The notes beneath the pieces are model-generated. The model saw only the letters and a list, made by a program, of their open reading frames with translations, was not told the origin of the DNA and made no database searches. From Candidatus Krumholzibacteriota bacterium (GTDB taxonomy: Bacteria; Krumholzibacteriota; Krumholzibacteriia; LZORAL124-64-63): a stretch of 34,414 nt of DNA. The translations under genes and the position numbers were made by a program. This document shows, one piece after another, positions 26,401 through 34,199 of this stretch. Position 1 is the first letter of the stretch, and the number at the start of each line of letters is the position of its first letter. Where the stretch lies: NCBI GenBank assembly GCA_024277025.1, contig JAJRWA010000008.1:1-34414 (forward strand), given 5' to 3'.

Positions 26401-29400
26401 ACAGCACCATGCGCACCGGCAAGCTGCACATCGATTTCGGCTATATCAGCGAGGACGGTTTCTGGCCGGAGTCGGGCGGCGTGCTGGAGACGGGCACCTA
26501 CCAGAAGGAGGACGTCAATTCGGACGGGATCTGGGTGTTTGAGGAAGATATCGGTCTGGATGGCAATGAAAATGGTCCCCAGCGCTTTGATGCCGCGTTC
26601 GATATCGACGGCGATACGCCCTATCCGCGCATCAACGGCACCGCACGCAACAACCGCGAAGACGACGAGGACCTGAACGGAAACACGCGGCTGGACGTGG
26701 ACAACGGCTTCTTCAGCACGACAATCGACCTGGCCAACACGAAGCCCCTGGTGGACGTGGTCTATGACTACAATTCCCCCAACGTGCAGGAACTGGTCAA
26801 CGGGCGGATTGCCTGGCGCAAGTACCGTATCCCGCTCGGGTCCGTGGCCAAGGTCTCAGTCGGCACCGCGCCGGACATCAAGGCGATCACCCACGCGCGG
26901 ATCTGGTACGAGGACGACGGACCTCTGGCCAAGTCCGCCGTGCATCTGCAGTTCTCCGAGTTTCGCTTTGTCGGCAGTCGCTGGGAGCGCGAGGGCGTGC
27001 GCCGAATCGACGGTGAGAAGCTGCTCAGTTCAGGTGAGCGCCTGCCCGGTGAGGAGTTTTTTCTCGGCGAGGTGAACAACAAGGAGAACCCCGAGTACAG
27101 ACCGCCGTTCAAGGTCGAGGAAATCAACCGCATCCCCACCAAGGAACAGTCCCTGGTCCTGAATTTCCAGAACATCGAACAGGGCCATATGGTGCGGGCC
27201 AGCAAGCAGGTCTCGTCCCAAGGTGATGACTACACGACGTACCAGGACATCAGTTGGTACTGGTACAACGACAGCCATGCCACGGCCGACCTGGACCTGT
27301 TCTACCGCGTCGGTTCCGACACCCTGAACTACTATCAGGTCAACTACCGCTATGCCGATTCCAGCCAGAAAACCGGGTGGCATCAGGTCGTGCTCAATCT
27401 GGCCGAGTTGTCCAATGCCAAGAACGGGTTCGTCAACGCCCAGGGCCATATCGAGTCCACGATCAGGGACGCGCGCTCGGGCGACGTCTACGACGTGCGG
27501 GTGGTGGGGCGGCCGGATCTGCGGCGGGTGAAGCGCTACTACTTCGGGATTGCCAATAATGCCCTGTCCGAGCCGGCCTCCGGCTTCATCTACCTCAATG
27601 ATGTCAAGTTGGAGGGCGTGAAGCGGGACATGGGACTGGCCCAGCGGGCGGGACTGCGCCTGAATATGGCCGATGTGATCAAGGCCGATCTGGACTGGCG
27701 GCGCACGGACGCCGAATTCCACGGGTTGGACCGCAACAAGGGCTCAGGCATCAACGACGAGAGCTGGTCGTTCAATTCGAGTCTCAATATTGACGATTTC
27801 ATTCCGTTGCTGGGCTTCAGGCTGCCGGTCAACGGCGGTCGCCAACAGCAGATCCAGCGCCCCAAGTATGAGATCAACAGTGATATCGAGATTCTGGACG
27901 AGGATATCCGCAACCGGGAATCCACGGTGATCACCTCGGAGCGCTTTTCGTCCCGGCTGAGTCACGCGCCGTCCAAGGCGGCGATCCCGCGCTACCTGGT
28001 CGACCCTTGGGTTATCCAGGTCAACGGTTCGCGCAACCGCAAGGTGAGCCCGACGGATCGCTCGCAGGGCAAGAACCTGGCCGCCTCGGTGAACTACGAC
28101 TTGCGGATCAACGGCAAGTACACGCTGGGTCGTTATCCGTTGCTGGAGTACCTGCCCCTGGTCAAGGGGCTGTCCATCGTTCCCAAGAAGATCGCCTTCG
28201 GTGGAGGCTTCACCAGCGCCCACAACCAGGCGGCGACAATTGCCGATGACGGAACCGAAACCCCGCGGCCGACCACCAAGACCCGGCCATCGCGATTCAA
28301 TGCCAGCATCGACTATCAGCCGCTGTCGATCATGGACATGACGGTATCCGGTACCTCGGAGCGGGACATGTTGCGCGAGGAAGAGAAATTCGGCGTCAAT
28401 ATCGGTCAGGAGAACAAGCGCAGCTACAGCGTGCGCTTGACCTTCCTGGCACCCAAGCCCACTCAGATTCCCGACGGCCCGGCCTTTGCACCGGTGCGGG
28501 CGGCGGTGCGGGGTATCAACAAGATGCGGCCGAGCATCCAGTTCAACGGCACATTCGGCGACATCCACGACCCCGGTATTCGACAACCCGGCGATCCCAC
28601 GACCATTCGCAGCATCAGCAACTCGGGCAAGTGGGATTTCCGGATCGACGTGCCGATCGGCGATGTCTTCAAGAAGGTCTTCCCGGAGAACAAGTATTCC
28701 CAGGCCGAGCGGGACCGCATGGTGGCCCGGCAGGCGGCCCAGGAGACCCAGGCCGCCCGCCGCTCGGGCCGGGACCCGGGCAGTCGGACACCAACCACAC
28801 CGCCGGGCGGAGAGGACCAGACTACGCCCGAAGACGACCCCAACCTTACGCCGGAGGAGCGCCAGCAGCGGGAGTATGAACGTCTGCTGCAGGAGGCCGA
28901 AGAGCAGCGGGAGCGCGAGCGCGAGCAAGGCCTGCTCAAGGAGGAGAAGCCGGCCGCGGTGGCTGAAGACGGCGGCAAGAAGGTCAACCCCATGGCCATC
29001 TTCAATCCCCTGCTCAGTGCGATGCGCAACACCACGCCCATCAAGATCACCTATTCGACGACGGCCGGCAGCAGCTACGCGCGCCTGCTACGGACGGCCG
29101 ACTTCTGGTACAAGACCGGCCTGGTCAACGAGCTGGACGTGGACGAGGACCAGTACTCGGCCTTCTCGCTGGACAATCGCAAGAACCTGTCCCTTTCCAG
29201 CACGAGCAAGATCTCCCGTTCGGTCGGTTTGGACCTGAAGTACGCCACGACCACCTCCCTGCGCAACCAGATCGGTTCGGTGACCGAAAGCTACAAGCAG
29301 GATTGGCCGGACGCGCAGGTTTCCCTGAGCGGCATCGAGAAGTGGCGGGTCTTCGGCGGCAATCCCGACGACCGGGATGCCGGCTGGTTCCGCTCCTCGA

Positions 29401-29921
29401 ATTTCAACATCAGCTACAAGCGCTCCAAGACGGTGAACGGTTTTACGGCCGTCAGTTACAATCCCAAATTCCTGACTACGGTCACGCCGCGCTGGACCAT
29501 GAATTTTCACAGTGGCATGACCGCCACGGTGAATGCGACCCTGACCAGCGATCATTCCCTTTCCAACGGCGTGACAACCAATGTGGCCAAGAGCCGGTAC
29601 GGACTGCAACTGCGCCGTCAGTTCAAGGCGGATTCGTTCCTGGCCAAGCTGGGCCTGTACCGCCCCGGTGCCAACCAGTCGATCAGCATGGATGTGGACA
29701 TGTCCTATCAGCAGGATCGAACCGAGAGGCTCAACCCCACCGGCAGTCCGACCGCGCCGACCGGCAACACCCGTTTCAGCCTTAATCCCCGCTTCAGCGT
29801 GCAGGTGACCCGGAACCTGAACGCGGCCGTGCGGTTCATCTTCGGGCGCGCGAAGAACCTGGCGAGCAACCAGACCACCACCAACCTGGGCCTGGGCCTG
29901 GAGGCCACTTTTGTTTTCTGA
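23433..29921 (+). CDS. sprA: SprA-like type IX secretion outer-membrane translocon
   Basis: SprA is the giant outer-membrane barrel through which type IX secretion moves folded proteins to the surface. TTG at 23433 has AGGAG 7 bases upstream (GTG at 23415 does not), giving 2,162 residues. A signal peptide (RQVGTLLLLAAVTVVAGGLTDQAAA) is followed by a proline- and aromatic-rich start. Near residue 256 comes the SprA signature LFPTLDMEQELQISLTGTIG, EVDHNS, IKLMYQGTEDEVIKTIETG and GLFGIKVTGQVG. Acidic D-x-N-x-D segments lie around 1026-1096, and a charged linker around 1753-1853. The C-terminus ends as an outer-membrane strand (LGLGLEATFVF). Bacteroidetes SprA is about 2,400 residues. No other type IX component is in the window. 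The last 11 bases overlap the M28 gene. Confidence 0.9.
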   Translation: MNQGRVRHSAGSYRQVGTLLLLAAVTVVAGGLTDQAAADPDYGDGPVLYGLDPVIHGTSDPRLLGVDRLVMLRRLAVLGVDPVRHPGRRPGIETSFYKYMTEKSRVDLERREVLLEYNGPLGLMTEFQYPTFFFLFPTSQPLPGGFSYYPPRPVGDSVVRLFVDDLETGAARRRAVDRVVVREAGLDVAGSGKTGKDGNGLINLTIPIKLPRTLEKIIGRGEKTKIKITGREHIAITGESTVIDPFVPNERVTSQSLFPTLDMEQELQISLTGTIGEKIIIEVDHNSAQIGPDATKIKLMYQGTEDEVIKTIETGDVGLTLPGSQLLGYNSNKSGLFGIKVTGQVGRADFTVVASKQKAESSSKSFNAKGGQVSDNVIFSSNYLNNRFFKLDLPESEPAGRQFGESILLSSIQVYQLMGPGQPGVNDIQNVAAYVDSSGFRNWNDSAMDFSDPWEYGLRWRQIGQNEFDPLLNEDGGLEAIDMRSSIFDDVVLAIVYSVVDASGTVVGRVGDVPGQDAPTQMLPGQPEPYYRMKMLKPAINKSHEHLYHYVLRNIYSLGGANIDPSTFDLRIEANDQGLTHPDIDENGINYLRIFGLDIEDPSRNPGADGLVDVHNPLIFDLNKGLLKFPLDFPTPFYDETGTGDRYRQNTGNDPNFKFSEADSTFLYQKQANQFLYNPNARPTDFEKEKYFKIIATHASASSSFSLNASNIEEGSEVVTLDGRTLVKDVDYEIDYTFGELQLKGEAANLTPDSKISVTYSFSPFFGGGNTSLMGLNLGYDLGRESKLATTWLYQTEAIVGEKAKLGEEPSKNLVGNVNLQHTFKPQFLTSVANILSRHNTERESSLQFNGEMALSLPNPNTKGKVFLEDFEGVDASDVVALNRIAWFWASVPYLSLESGDIRTFDAEDRVETIRWFLPKERTERWQLNPDLINQEANETQPTMDLYLRSESGAWGAENWGGIMRGISRTGLDLSKAQFVEIWVNDSEPDSTMRTGKLHIDFGYISEDGFWPESGGVLETGTYQKEDVNSDGIWVFEEDIGLDGNENGPQRFDAAFDIDGDTPYPRINGTARNNREDDEDLNGNTRLDVDNGFFSTTIDLANTKPLVDVVYDYNSPNVQELVNGRIAWRKYRIPLGSVAKVSVGTAPDIKAITHARIWYEDDGPLAKSAVHLQFSEFRFVGSRWEREGVRRIDGEKLLSSGERLPGEEFFLGEVNNKENPEYRPPFKVEEINRIPTKEQSLVLNFQNIEQGHMVRASKQVSSQGDDYTTYQDISWYWYNDSHATADLDLFYRVGSDTLNYYQVNYRYADSSQKTGWHQVVLNLAELSNAKNGFVNAQGHIESTIRDARSGDVYDVRVVGRPDLRRVKRYYFGIANNALSEPASGFIYLNDVKLEGVKRDMGLAQRAGLRLNMADVIKADLDWRRTDAEFHGLDRNKGSGINDESWSFNSSLNIDDFIPLLGFRLPVNGGRQQQIQRPKYEINSDIEILDEDIRNRESTVITSERFSSRLSHAPSKAAIPRYLVDPWVIQVNGSRNRKVSPTDRSQGKNLAASVNYDLRINGKYTLGRYPLLEYLPLVKGLSIVPKKIAFGGGFTSAHNQAATIADDGTETPRPTTKTRPSRFNASIDYQPLSIMDMTVSGTSERDMLREEEKFGVNIGQENKRSYSVRLTFLAPKPTQIPDGPAFAPVRAAVRGINKMRPSIQFNGTFGDIHDPGIRQPGDPTTIRSISNSGKWDFRIDVPIGDVFKKVFPENKYSQAERDRMVARQAAQETQAARRSGRDPGSRTPTTPPGGEDQTTPEDDPNLTPEERQQREYERLLQEAEEQREREREQGLLKEEKPAAVAEDGGKKVNPMAIFNPLLSAMRNTTPIKITYSTTAGSSYARLLRTADFWYKTGLVNELDVDEDQYSAFSLDNRKNLSLSSTSKISRSVGLDLKYATTTSLRNQIGSVTESYKQDWPDAQVSLSGIEKWRVFGGNPDDRDAGWFRSSNFNISYKRSKTVNGFTAVSYNPKFLTTVTPRWTMNFHSGMTATVNATLTSDHSLSNGVTTNVAKSRYGLQLRRQFKADSFLAKLGLYRPGANQSISMDVDMSYQQDRTERLNPTGSPTAPTGNTRFSLNPRFSVQVTRNLNAAVRFIFGRAKNLASNQTTTNLGLGLEATFVF

Positions 29922-30861
29922 TCTGCGTCGCTGTTTGCTGGTGGTGGTCTGGGTCGGGGCCTCTCTGTTTTCGTCCGCGCGGGCTTTCAGCGCCGCGGAT
30001 CAGCCGATCTTCTCCGGCGATCGCGCTTTCGCCTGGCTCGAGCGTCAGGTTGAACTGGGGCCGCGGGTTCCGGGCACGGCGGCGAACCGGAGCCTGCGGG
30101 AACTGATCCTGGCCACCGCCAGGGAGCACGGCCTTTCCGCCACGACCCAGTGCCTGACCGTTGTCGATCCGCTCGGCGGTGAGGAAGTCGAGATCTGCAA
30201 CGTCGTCGTTACTGTGCGCGGCACGGGCGGCAGCCGGGAAGGGCGCCTGTGGCTGGGGGCTCATTTCGACACGCGGCCGATCAGTGACCACGATCCGGAC
30301 CCGAAACGGCGGGGGCTGCCCGTGCCCGGTGCCAATGACGGGGCCAGCGGCACCGCGGTACTGCTGCACCTGATGGAGATCCTGGGCGATGTCCCACCGC
30401 CGACCGAGGTGAACCTGCTCTTTTTTGACGGCGAGGATTCGGGCCCGGCCGGTGATGTGAACGGTTTCTGCCTTGGCAGCCGCCACATGGCCGAGACCTG
30501 GCAGGAATTTGGCAGCCCCCTGGCGGGGCCGGCTCCGCGCGGGCTGATCCTGCTGGACATGGTCGGTCAGCGTGAAGTCCGGATCCCCATGGAAGGCTAT
30601 TCGCTGCAGTACGCGCCGCAGTGGACGCGGTCTGTCTTCGACCGCGCGGCGGAGCTCGGCCTGACCGGGCTGGATCCGGCGCCGGGGCGGCCGGTCTACG
30701 ATGACCACGTGCCGTTCCTGGGCCAGGGCATTCCGGCAGTCGATCTCATCGACTTCGCGTATCCCGAGTGGCATACGACCGCGGATTTGCCGGCAGCCTG
30801 TTCCGCCGCCAGCCTGCGCCAGACCGGCGCTCTGCTGCTGGACCTGATCCTGAGACCCTGA
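29911..30861 (+). CDS. M28-family protein resembling glutaminyl-peptide cyclotransferase
   Basis: Predicted exported zinc enzyme of 316 residues. TTG at 29911 has GGAGG 6 bases upstream, inside the end of sprA. A signal peptide ends near residue 25 (SSARA). The core shows GAHFDTRP (His118, Asp120), GANDGASGTAVLL (Asp143), FFDGED (Glu175, Asp176), LILLDMVG, DDHVPFLGQGIPAVDLIDF and WHTTAD (His288). The D-DH-PFL...WHT-x-x-D ending is the glutaminyl cyclase pattern within clan M28; there the Asp143/Asp176/His288 equivalents bind one zinc and Glu175 is the catalytic acid/base. Glutaminyl cyclase forms pyroglutamate at N-terminal Gln. A plain aminopeptidase is the alternative. The overlap with sprA suggests shared transcription and a shared role in processing exported proteins. 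Confidence 0.82.
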   Translation: MFSDLRRCLLVVVWVGASLFSSARAFSAADQPIFSGDRAFAWLERQVELGPRVPGTAANRSLRELILATAREHGLSATTQCLTVVDPLGGEEVEICNVVVTVRGTGGSREGRLWLGAHFDTRPISDHDPDPKRRGLPVPGANDGASGTAVLLHLMEILGDVPPPTEVNLLFFDGEDSGPAGDVNGFCLGSRHMAETWQEFGSPLAGPAPRGLILLDMVGQREVRIPMEGYSLQYAPQWTRSVFDRAAELGLTGLDPAPGRPVYDDHVPFLGQGIPAVDLIDFAYPEWHTTADLPAACSAASLRQTGALLLDLILRP

Positions 30862-30963
30862 GGGCGGGGCGGTTCTGACAATTCCTGCTAAATGATGCCG
30901 CCGATTGGCCGATCATTGTTCCAGTGCCAGTCTTTCTACCGGAATCCGAGGAGGAGCGGGGTA

Positions 30964-31536
30964 ATGATCACCACCTGCACCGAATGCCAGGCTCGATATC
31001 AACTTGATGACGACAAGATCCCCGCACGGGTGATCAAGGTCCGCTGCCCCGCCTGCAGCAGTGTGTTCTCGCTGGACGGGACCCAGGCGCGGCGTGAAGA
31101 ACCGCTGGTGACCACGGGCTACGAATCGAAGAGCGCCCCGGCACCGGCCGCAACCGCACCCGCCTCCCCACCCAGCCCTGAACCGGTGGCGGCTCCGGCC
31201 CCGGCGGTGGCACCTGCCGCAGCCGTGGAGACCCCGGCTTCCAGTGTGGCGGTCATGGATGCTCCGGCCCCGGCGCCGGCCAAGAGCGGCGGCCGCCGTC
31301 GGCGCAGCAAGGAAGAGATGCTGGCGCGGGCCCTGGTCTCGGATATCAAGGTCTACAACCGTGAGATGTACGATACGGCCAAGGCCGAGGGTAACCTGCT
31401 GGAAGCCCTGGGCGCCGAGATCAAGAAGAGCTGGGAATTGTACAAGGAGAAGGTCACGCCCGAGGTGGCCAACAGTACCGAGCACTTCCGCAATGCCCTG
31501 AACGAGATTCTGGCGGACGGCGAGAAAGTATTCTAG
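30964..31536 (+). CDS. Zinc-ribbon (MJ0042-type) domain protein
   Basis: 190 residues. ATG at 30964 follows a GAGGAGGAG stretch; an upstream in-frame ATG at 30892 has no such site. The first 40 residues form a zinc ribbon with two CxxC pairs (C-T-E-C near 5-8 and C-P-A-C near 28-31), as in the MJ0042 family. A roughly 75-residue Ala/Pro linker follows, then a basic RRRRSKEE-like patch and an 80-residue helical C-terminal domain (SDIKVYNREMYDTAKAEGNLLEALG...STEHFRNALNEIL). I do not recognise the function. Similar modular proteins occur in deltaproteobacteria and FCB bacteria. Ends at TAG, just before a terminator. Confidence 0.82.
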   Translation: MITTCTECQARYQLDDDKIPARVIKVRCPACSSVFSLDGTQARREEPLVTTGYESKSAPAPAATAPASPPSPEPVAAPAPAVAPAAAVETPASSVAVMDAPAPAPAKSGGRRRRSKEEMLARALVSDIKVYNREMYDTAKAEGNLLEALGAEIKKSWELYKEKVTPEVANSTEHFRNALNEILADGEKVF

Positions 31537-31556
31537 CGGCAGCTCGAGCCCGAAAC

Positions 31557-31597
31557 AATCCGGCCGTGGTCTTTGGGACCACGGCCGGATTCTTTCT
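31557..31597. terminator. Bidirectional terminator after the zinc-ribbon gene
   Basis: AATCCGGCCGTGGTC and GACCACGGCCGGATT form a perfect 15-bp stem around a 5-base loop, followed by CTTTCT. It begins 20 bases after the zinc-ribbon stop and also faces the minus-strand gene that stops at 31654. Confidence 0.88.
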
Positions 31598-31653
31598 GCC
31601 CGCAGCCCAGGTGGGGCGGGGCCGCTTGGGGCAGTCCTCGCGAATCTGACGGC

Positions 31654-32094
31654 CTATTTCCACTTGTCCTGACTGATCTCAGCCAGGATGTCGTCAATCT
31701 GCTGGCGGACCCGCACGTTGTGGTCGGGTTCGAAGAGAGCCTGCTTGACCCGGCCCTGATCGTCCTTCTTGACGTACCGCAGTGATTGCAGATCTTCCAT
31801 CGACATCAAAATGTCCTTGCTCACCCGGACCTCGACCGCCTGACCGTCCTGATTGTGGCCTGGGTTGTGGAATGGGTGCATACCGTTGCCCCAGCCGTGG
31901 ACAACCATGGAACAGAGCAACGCCCGGAACGTGTTCTGACCCTGGACCGTGTCGAGATCAAAGTTGCCACCGACTCTCTCGGTCACGCTGTCGATCACGG
32001 CACACAGCTTGGTGACCATCTCATGGTCGATCTCCAACTGCAGCAGCCGTGCAAACATGGTCCTGAGAATCTTGTCGGTATTGGTGGTCGTCAT
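31654..32094 (-). CDS. Unrecognised 146-residue protein
   Basis: The ATG at 32094 has AGGAG about 7 bases upstream, and codon use agrees with the neighbours, so this is probably a real gene. Residues 1-60 look helical (LRTMFARLLQLEIDHEMVTKLCAVIDSVTERVG). A central segment has VHGWGNGMHPFHNPGHNQDG with several His residues, which could bind metal. The C-terminus is charged and helical (NVRVRQQIDDILAEISQDKWK). No signal peptide or membrane segment. I cannot assign a family. It is divergent from the MglA-like gene and ends at TAG near a terminator. Confidence 0.7.
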   Translation of the reverse strand: MTTTNTDKILRTMFARLLQLEIDHEMVTKLCAVIDSVTERVGGNFDLDTVQGQNTFRALLCSMVVHGWGNGMHPFHNPGHNQDGQAVEVRVSKDILMSMEDLQSLRYVKKDDQGRVKQALFEPDHNVRVRQQIDDILAEISQDKWK

Positions 32095-32132
32095 TTGGCC
32101 GCTCCTGTCGAGGGTCTGTGCGGACGGTGGCA

Positions 32133-32138
32133 CTATAC
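32133..32138 (-). promoter_or_regulatory. Possible -10 element of the unrecognised gene
   Basis: On the minus strand TATAGT lies about 39 bases before the ATG at 32094. No good -35 is visible at the expected distance, so confidence is low. Confidence 0.25.
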
Positions 32139-32353
32139 TGTCCCCGGTGGGCACCGTGCGTCATCGGGTGCTGGTTTCCGCTGTCCCAATGCAAATTGCT
32201 TGCCTGTTTCTCCCTGTTACCCAGGATCTGATGATTTAACAAAGAATGGCCCATGAGGGCGTGGCACATCCTTTGCTCCGGTCAGGCGTACGCCAAAGCG
32301 AGGCTGGCCCCGCCCAAGGGGCTTTACAGGGCGAATCTAAAGGAAACCCTGAA

Positions 32354-33175
32354 GTGAGTGAAAGTCTGAAAACAGCCAGAAAAGTCTGCCGGCTGCTCTA
32401 CTATGGGCCCGCCAAGTCCGGCAAACGTGAGAACTTACGCGTCATTCACCAATCCGTGCCACCAGAACATCGGCTATCGCTGGCCACCGGTGATCCGGAA
32501 CGGCAGATCGCCTTTTCGGTCAACCACGGACAGGCTGAGGAATGGCAAGTTCTTGTCCAGGCTGTGGATTCGGGCAAGGAACGCTTCCGGGCGGCCGGCA
32601 TGCCCCCGAACCCGCCCTTTGACGGTATCGTCTTTGTCGTCAGTTCCAGCGCGGCGGCTCTCGACCAGAGTCTCGCCTCATTCGAGGCGCTCAAGGCGTA
32701 TCTGGACAGTTGGGATCTGGACCTGATGGGCGTGCCGCTGGTCATCCAGTACAACGGTCGGGACCAGGTCGATACGCTGCGCGTGGACCGGCTCGAGAGC
32801 ATGCTCAACCCCTGGGGGTTGCTGTCCTTCCCCGCGAATGCCAAGAAAGGCGAGGGCGTGCGCGAAGCCCTCAAAGCCGTACTGGGATTGACGGTGAATC
32901 ACCTGGAATCAGGGCAGGGCGCCGAATACGACGACCGGGAGGCCATGATGGAACGGGATACCAACACAACCGTGGCTGACGCGGGGGGCCTCGGCATCGA
33001 CTACGGGCCGCCGGTACAGGGCGCGGAAATCGGGGAATCCACCAAGGCGCTCAGCGATGCGATCTACGAGGAATTGCGGCCACCGGTGGTCATTCCGGTC
33101 TGCATCCCGCGCCGCTTGATCGAGGGCGACGGTCCGCTGCGGATCCTGCTTGAGGTCGAGGTGGAGGACGACTGA
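32354..33175 (+). CDS. Degenerate MglA-like small GTPase
   Basis: 273 residues. GTG at 32354 has AAAGGAAA about 7 bases upstream; the open frame reaches further back but that part has no conserved features. It begins VCRLLYYGPAKSGKRENLRVIHQ, which matches the start of MglA, the Ras-like polarity and gliding switch (LLYYGPGLSGKTTNL). In the P-loop (18-24) Arg25 replaces the usual Thr/Ser. The switch II PGQ is missing where VQAVDSGKERF stands, and the base-specificity motif is N134-G-R-D137 instead of NKxD. FDGIVFVVSSS and SFPANAKKGEGVREAL retain the fold. The last 70 residues are an acidic extension. Nucleotide binding is doubtful; a pseudo-GTPase is likely. Confidence 0.72.
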   Translation: MSESLKTARKVCRLLYYGPAKSGKRENLRVIHQSVPPEHRLSLATGDPERQIAFSVNHGQAEEWQVLVQAVDSGKERFRAAGMPPNPPFDGIVFVVSSSAAALDQSLASFEALKAYLDSWDLDLMGVPLVIQYNGRDQVDTLRVDRLESMLNPWGLLSFPANAKKGEGVREALKAVLGLTVNHLESGQGAEYDDREAMMERDTNTTVADAGGLGIDYGPPVQGAEIGESTKALSDAIYEELRPPVVIPVCIPRRLIEGDGPLRILLEVEVEDD

Positions 33176-33214
33176 GCAGAATGCTTCCGGGTGCGCCGGC
33201 CGCCCAACCAAAAG

Positions 33215-33243
33215 TTGACCGGGGAACGGACGTGCGCTAGAGT
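33215..33243 (+). promoter_or_regulatory. Strong promoter for a probable leaderless TPR gene
   Basis: TTGACC (33215-33220), a 17-base spacer and TAGAGT (33238-33243) form a near-consensus promoter. The ATG of the TPR gene starts 7 bases after the -10 box, exactly where transcription should begin, and no Shine-Dalgarno site precedes it. Confidence 0.6.
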
Positions 33244-33249
33244 CCCTGC

Positions 33250-34149
33250 ATGTCAACTTCAGCTCCAGAATTCGATTCAGCCGGAAATCCGCCGCCCAGG
33301 TCCGGGGAGACCAGTCGCCCCAGCAGCGCCAGTCTGTTTCGCACCGGCCATGAGGCAGAGAAATCCGGCCACCTGACCGAGGCCCTGCAGGCGTATCGTC
33401 TGGCGCTTCAGCAATCACCGGATCAACATCCCTGGGTTTACCGGCAGGGCTGTGTTCTGATGAAACTGGACCGGGCGTCGGATGCCGAGTTGGCTTTTCT
33501 CAAGGCCCTGGAACTGGCACCGGACACTCCCGCCTATTTGACGAATCTCGGCGTGTGCCTGGACCGCCAGGGACGTCGCCAGGAAGCCGTGCGGGCCTAC
33601 CGGCGGTCGACGACCCAGGGGCAGGGGACGGCCGTGGCCTTCCACAATCTGGGGGCCATCTACGCCGAGGAAGGACGCACGGCCGAGGCGATTCGAGCCT
33701 TCGAGTCCGCCATTGCGGTTGAAGCGGACGCCGAAGGCTGGCAGAATCTGGGGCTGGTGCACTACGCCCAGAGCGATTTCGCCCGCGCCCTGGACTGTTT
33801 CGAGCACAGCGTCGAGTGTGATGACCGATTTGCCCGCGGCCACTACTATGCCGCCCTGTGCCTGATGAAGTGCGGTATCTACGAGGATGCGGGCAATCGT
33901 TTCGAGCTGGCCTGGAAACTGGATCCCCGGCTGGCGAGAGTTCCCTTCCATTTGGGCAGTTGCCTGCACAAATTGGCCCGGTATGCCGAGGCGCGTGTGA
34001 GCCTGGAACGGGCCCTCGAATTCTTTCCCGAGGATGGACGCATCCACTACCAACTGGCTCTTACCTGTGACGCGCTGGGGCTGCCCCAGGAAGCAAGGCT
34101 GCACTACAGCCAGGCGCGGGCGGCACGGGAAGCCGAGGGCCTCCGCTAG
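33250..34149 (+). CDS. Tetratricopeptide-repeat protein
   Basis: 299 residues built almost entirely of TPR units, protein-protein interaction helices. The repeats start around residue 30 (SLFRTGHEAEKSGHLTEALQAYRLAL) and continue through AYLTNLGVCLDRQGRRQEAVRAYRR, AFHNLGAIYAEEGRTAEAIRAFESAI, GWQNLGLVHYAQSDFARALDCFEHSV and IHYQLALTCDALGLPQEARLHYSQA, about seven units. There is no signal peptide, so it is predicted to be cytoplasmic. It follows the MglA-like gene after 74 bases but has its own promoter right before the ATG. Partner unknown. Ends at TAG. Confidence 0.85.
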   Translation: MSTSAPEFDSAGNPPPRSGETSRPSSASLFRTGHEAEKSGHLTEALQAYRLALQQSPDQHPWVYRQGCVLMKLDRASDAELAFLKALELAPDTPAYLTNLGVCLDRQGRRQEAVRAYRRSTTQGQGTAVAFHNLGAIYAEEGRTAEAIRAFESAIAVEADAEGWQNLGLVHYAQSDFARALDCFEHSVECDDRFARGHYYAALCLMKCGIYEDAGNRFELAWKLDPRLARVPFHLGSCLHKLARYAEARVSLERALEFFPEDGRIHYQLALTCDALGLPQEARLHYSQARAAREAEGLR

Positions 34150-34199
34150 AAAAGAACCCCAAGCCTGGCTTGACTGGCAAGACTGGAAACGGTGCAACT

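Noticed and set aside
32127..32141. Sigma-54 promoter (TGGCAC...) before the MglA-like gene
   Set aside because: TGGCAC is present, but the bases at the -12 position read TGTC instead of TTGC, and the site is over 200 bases from the gene.
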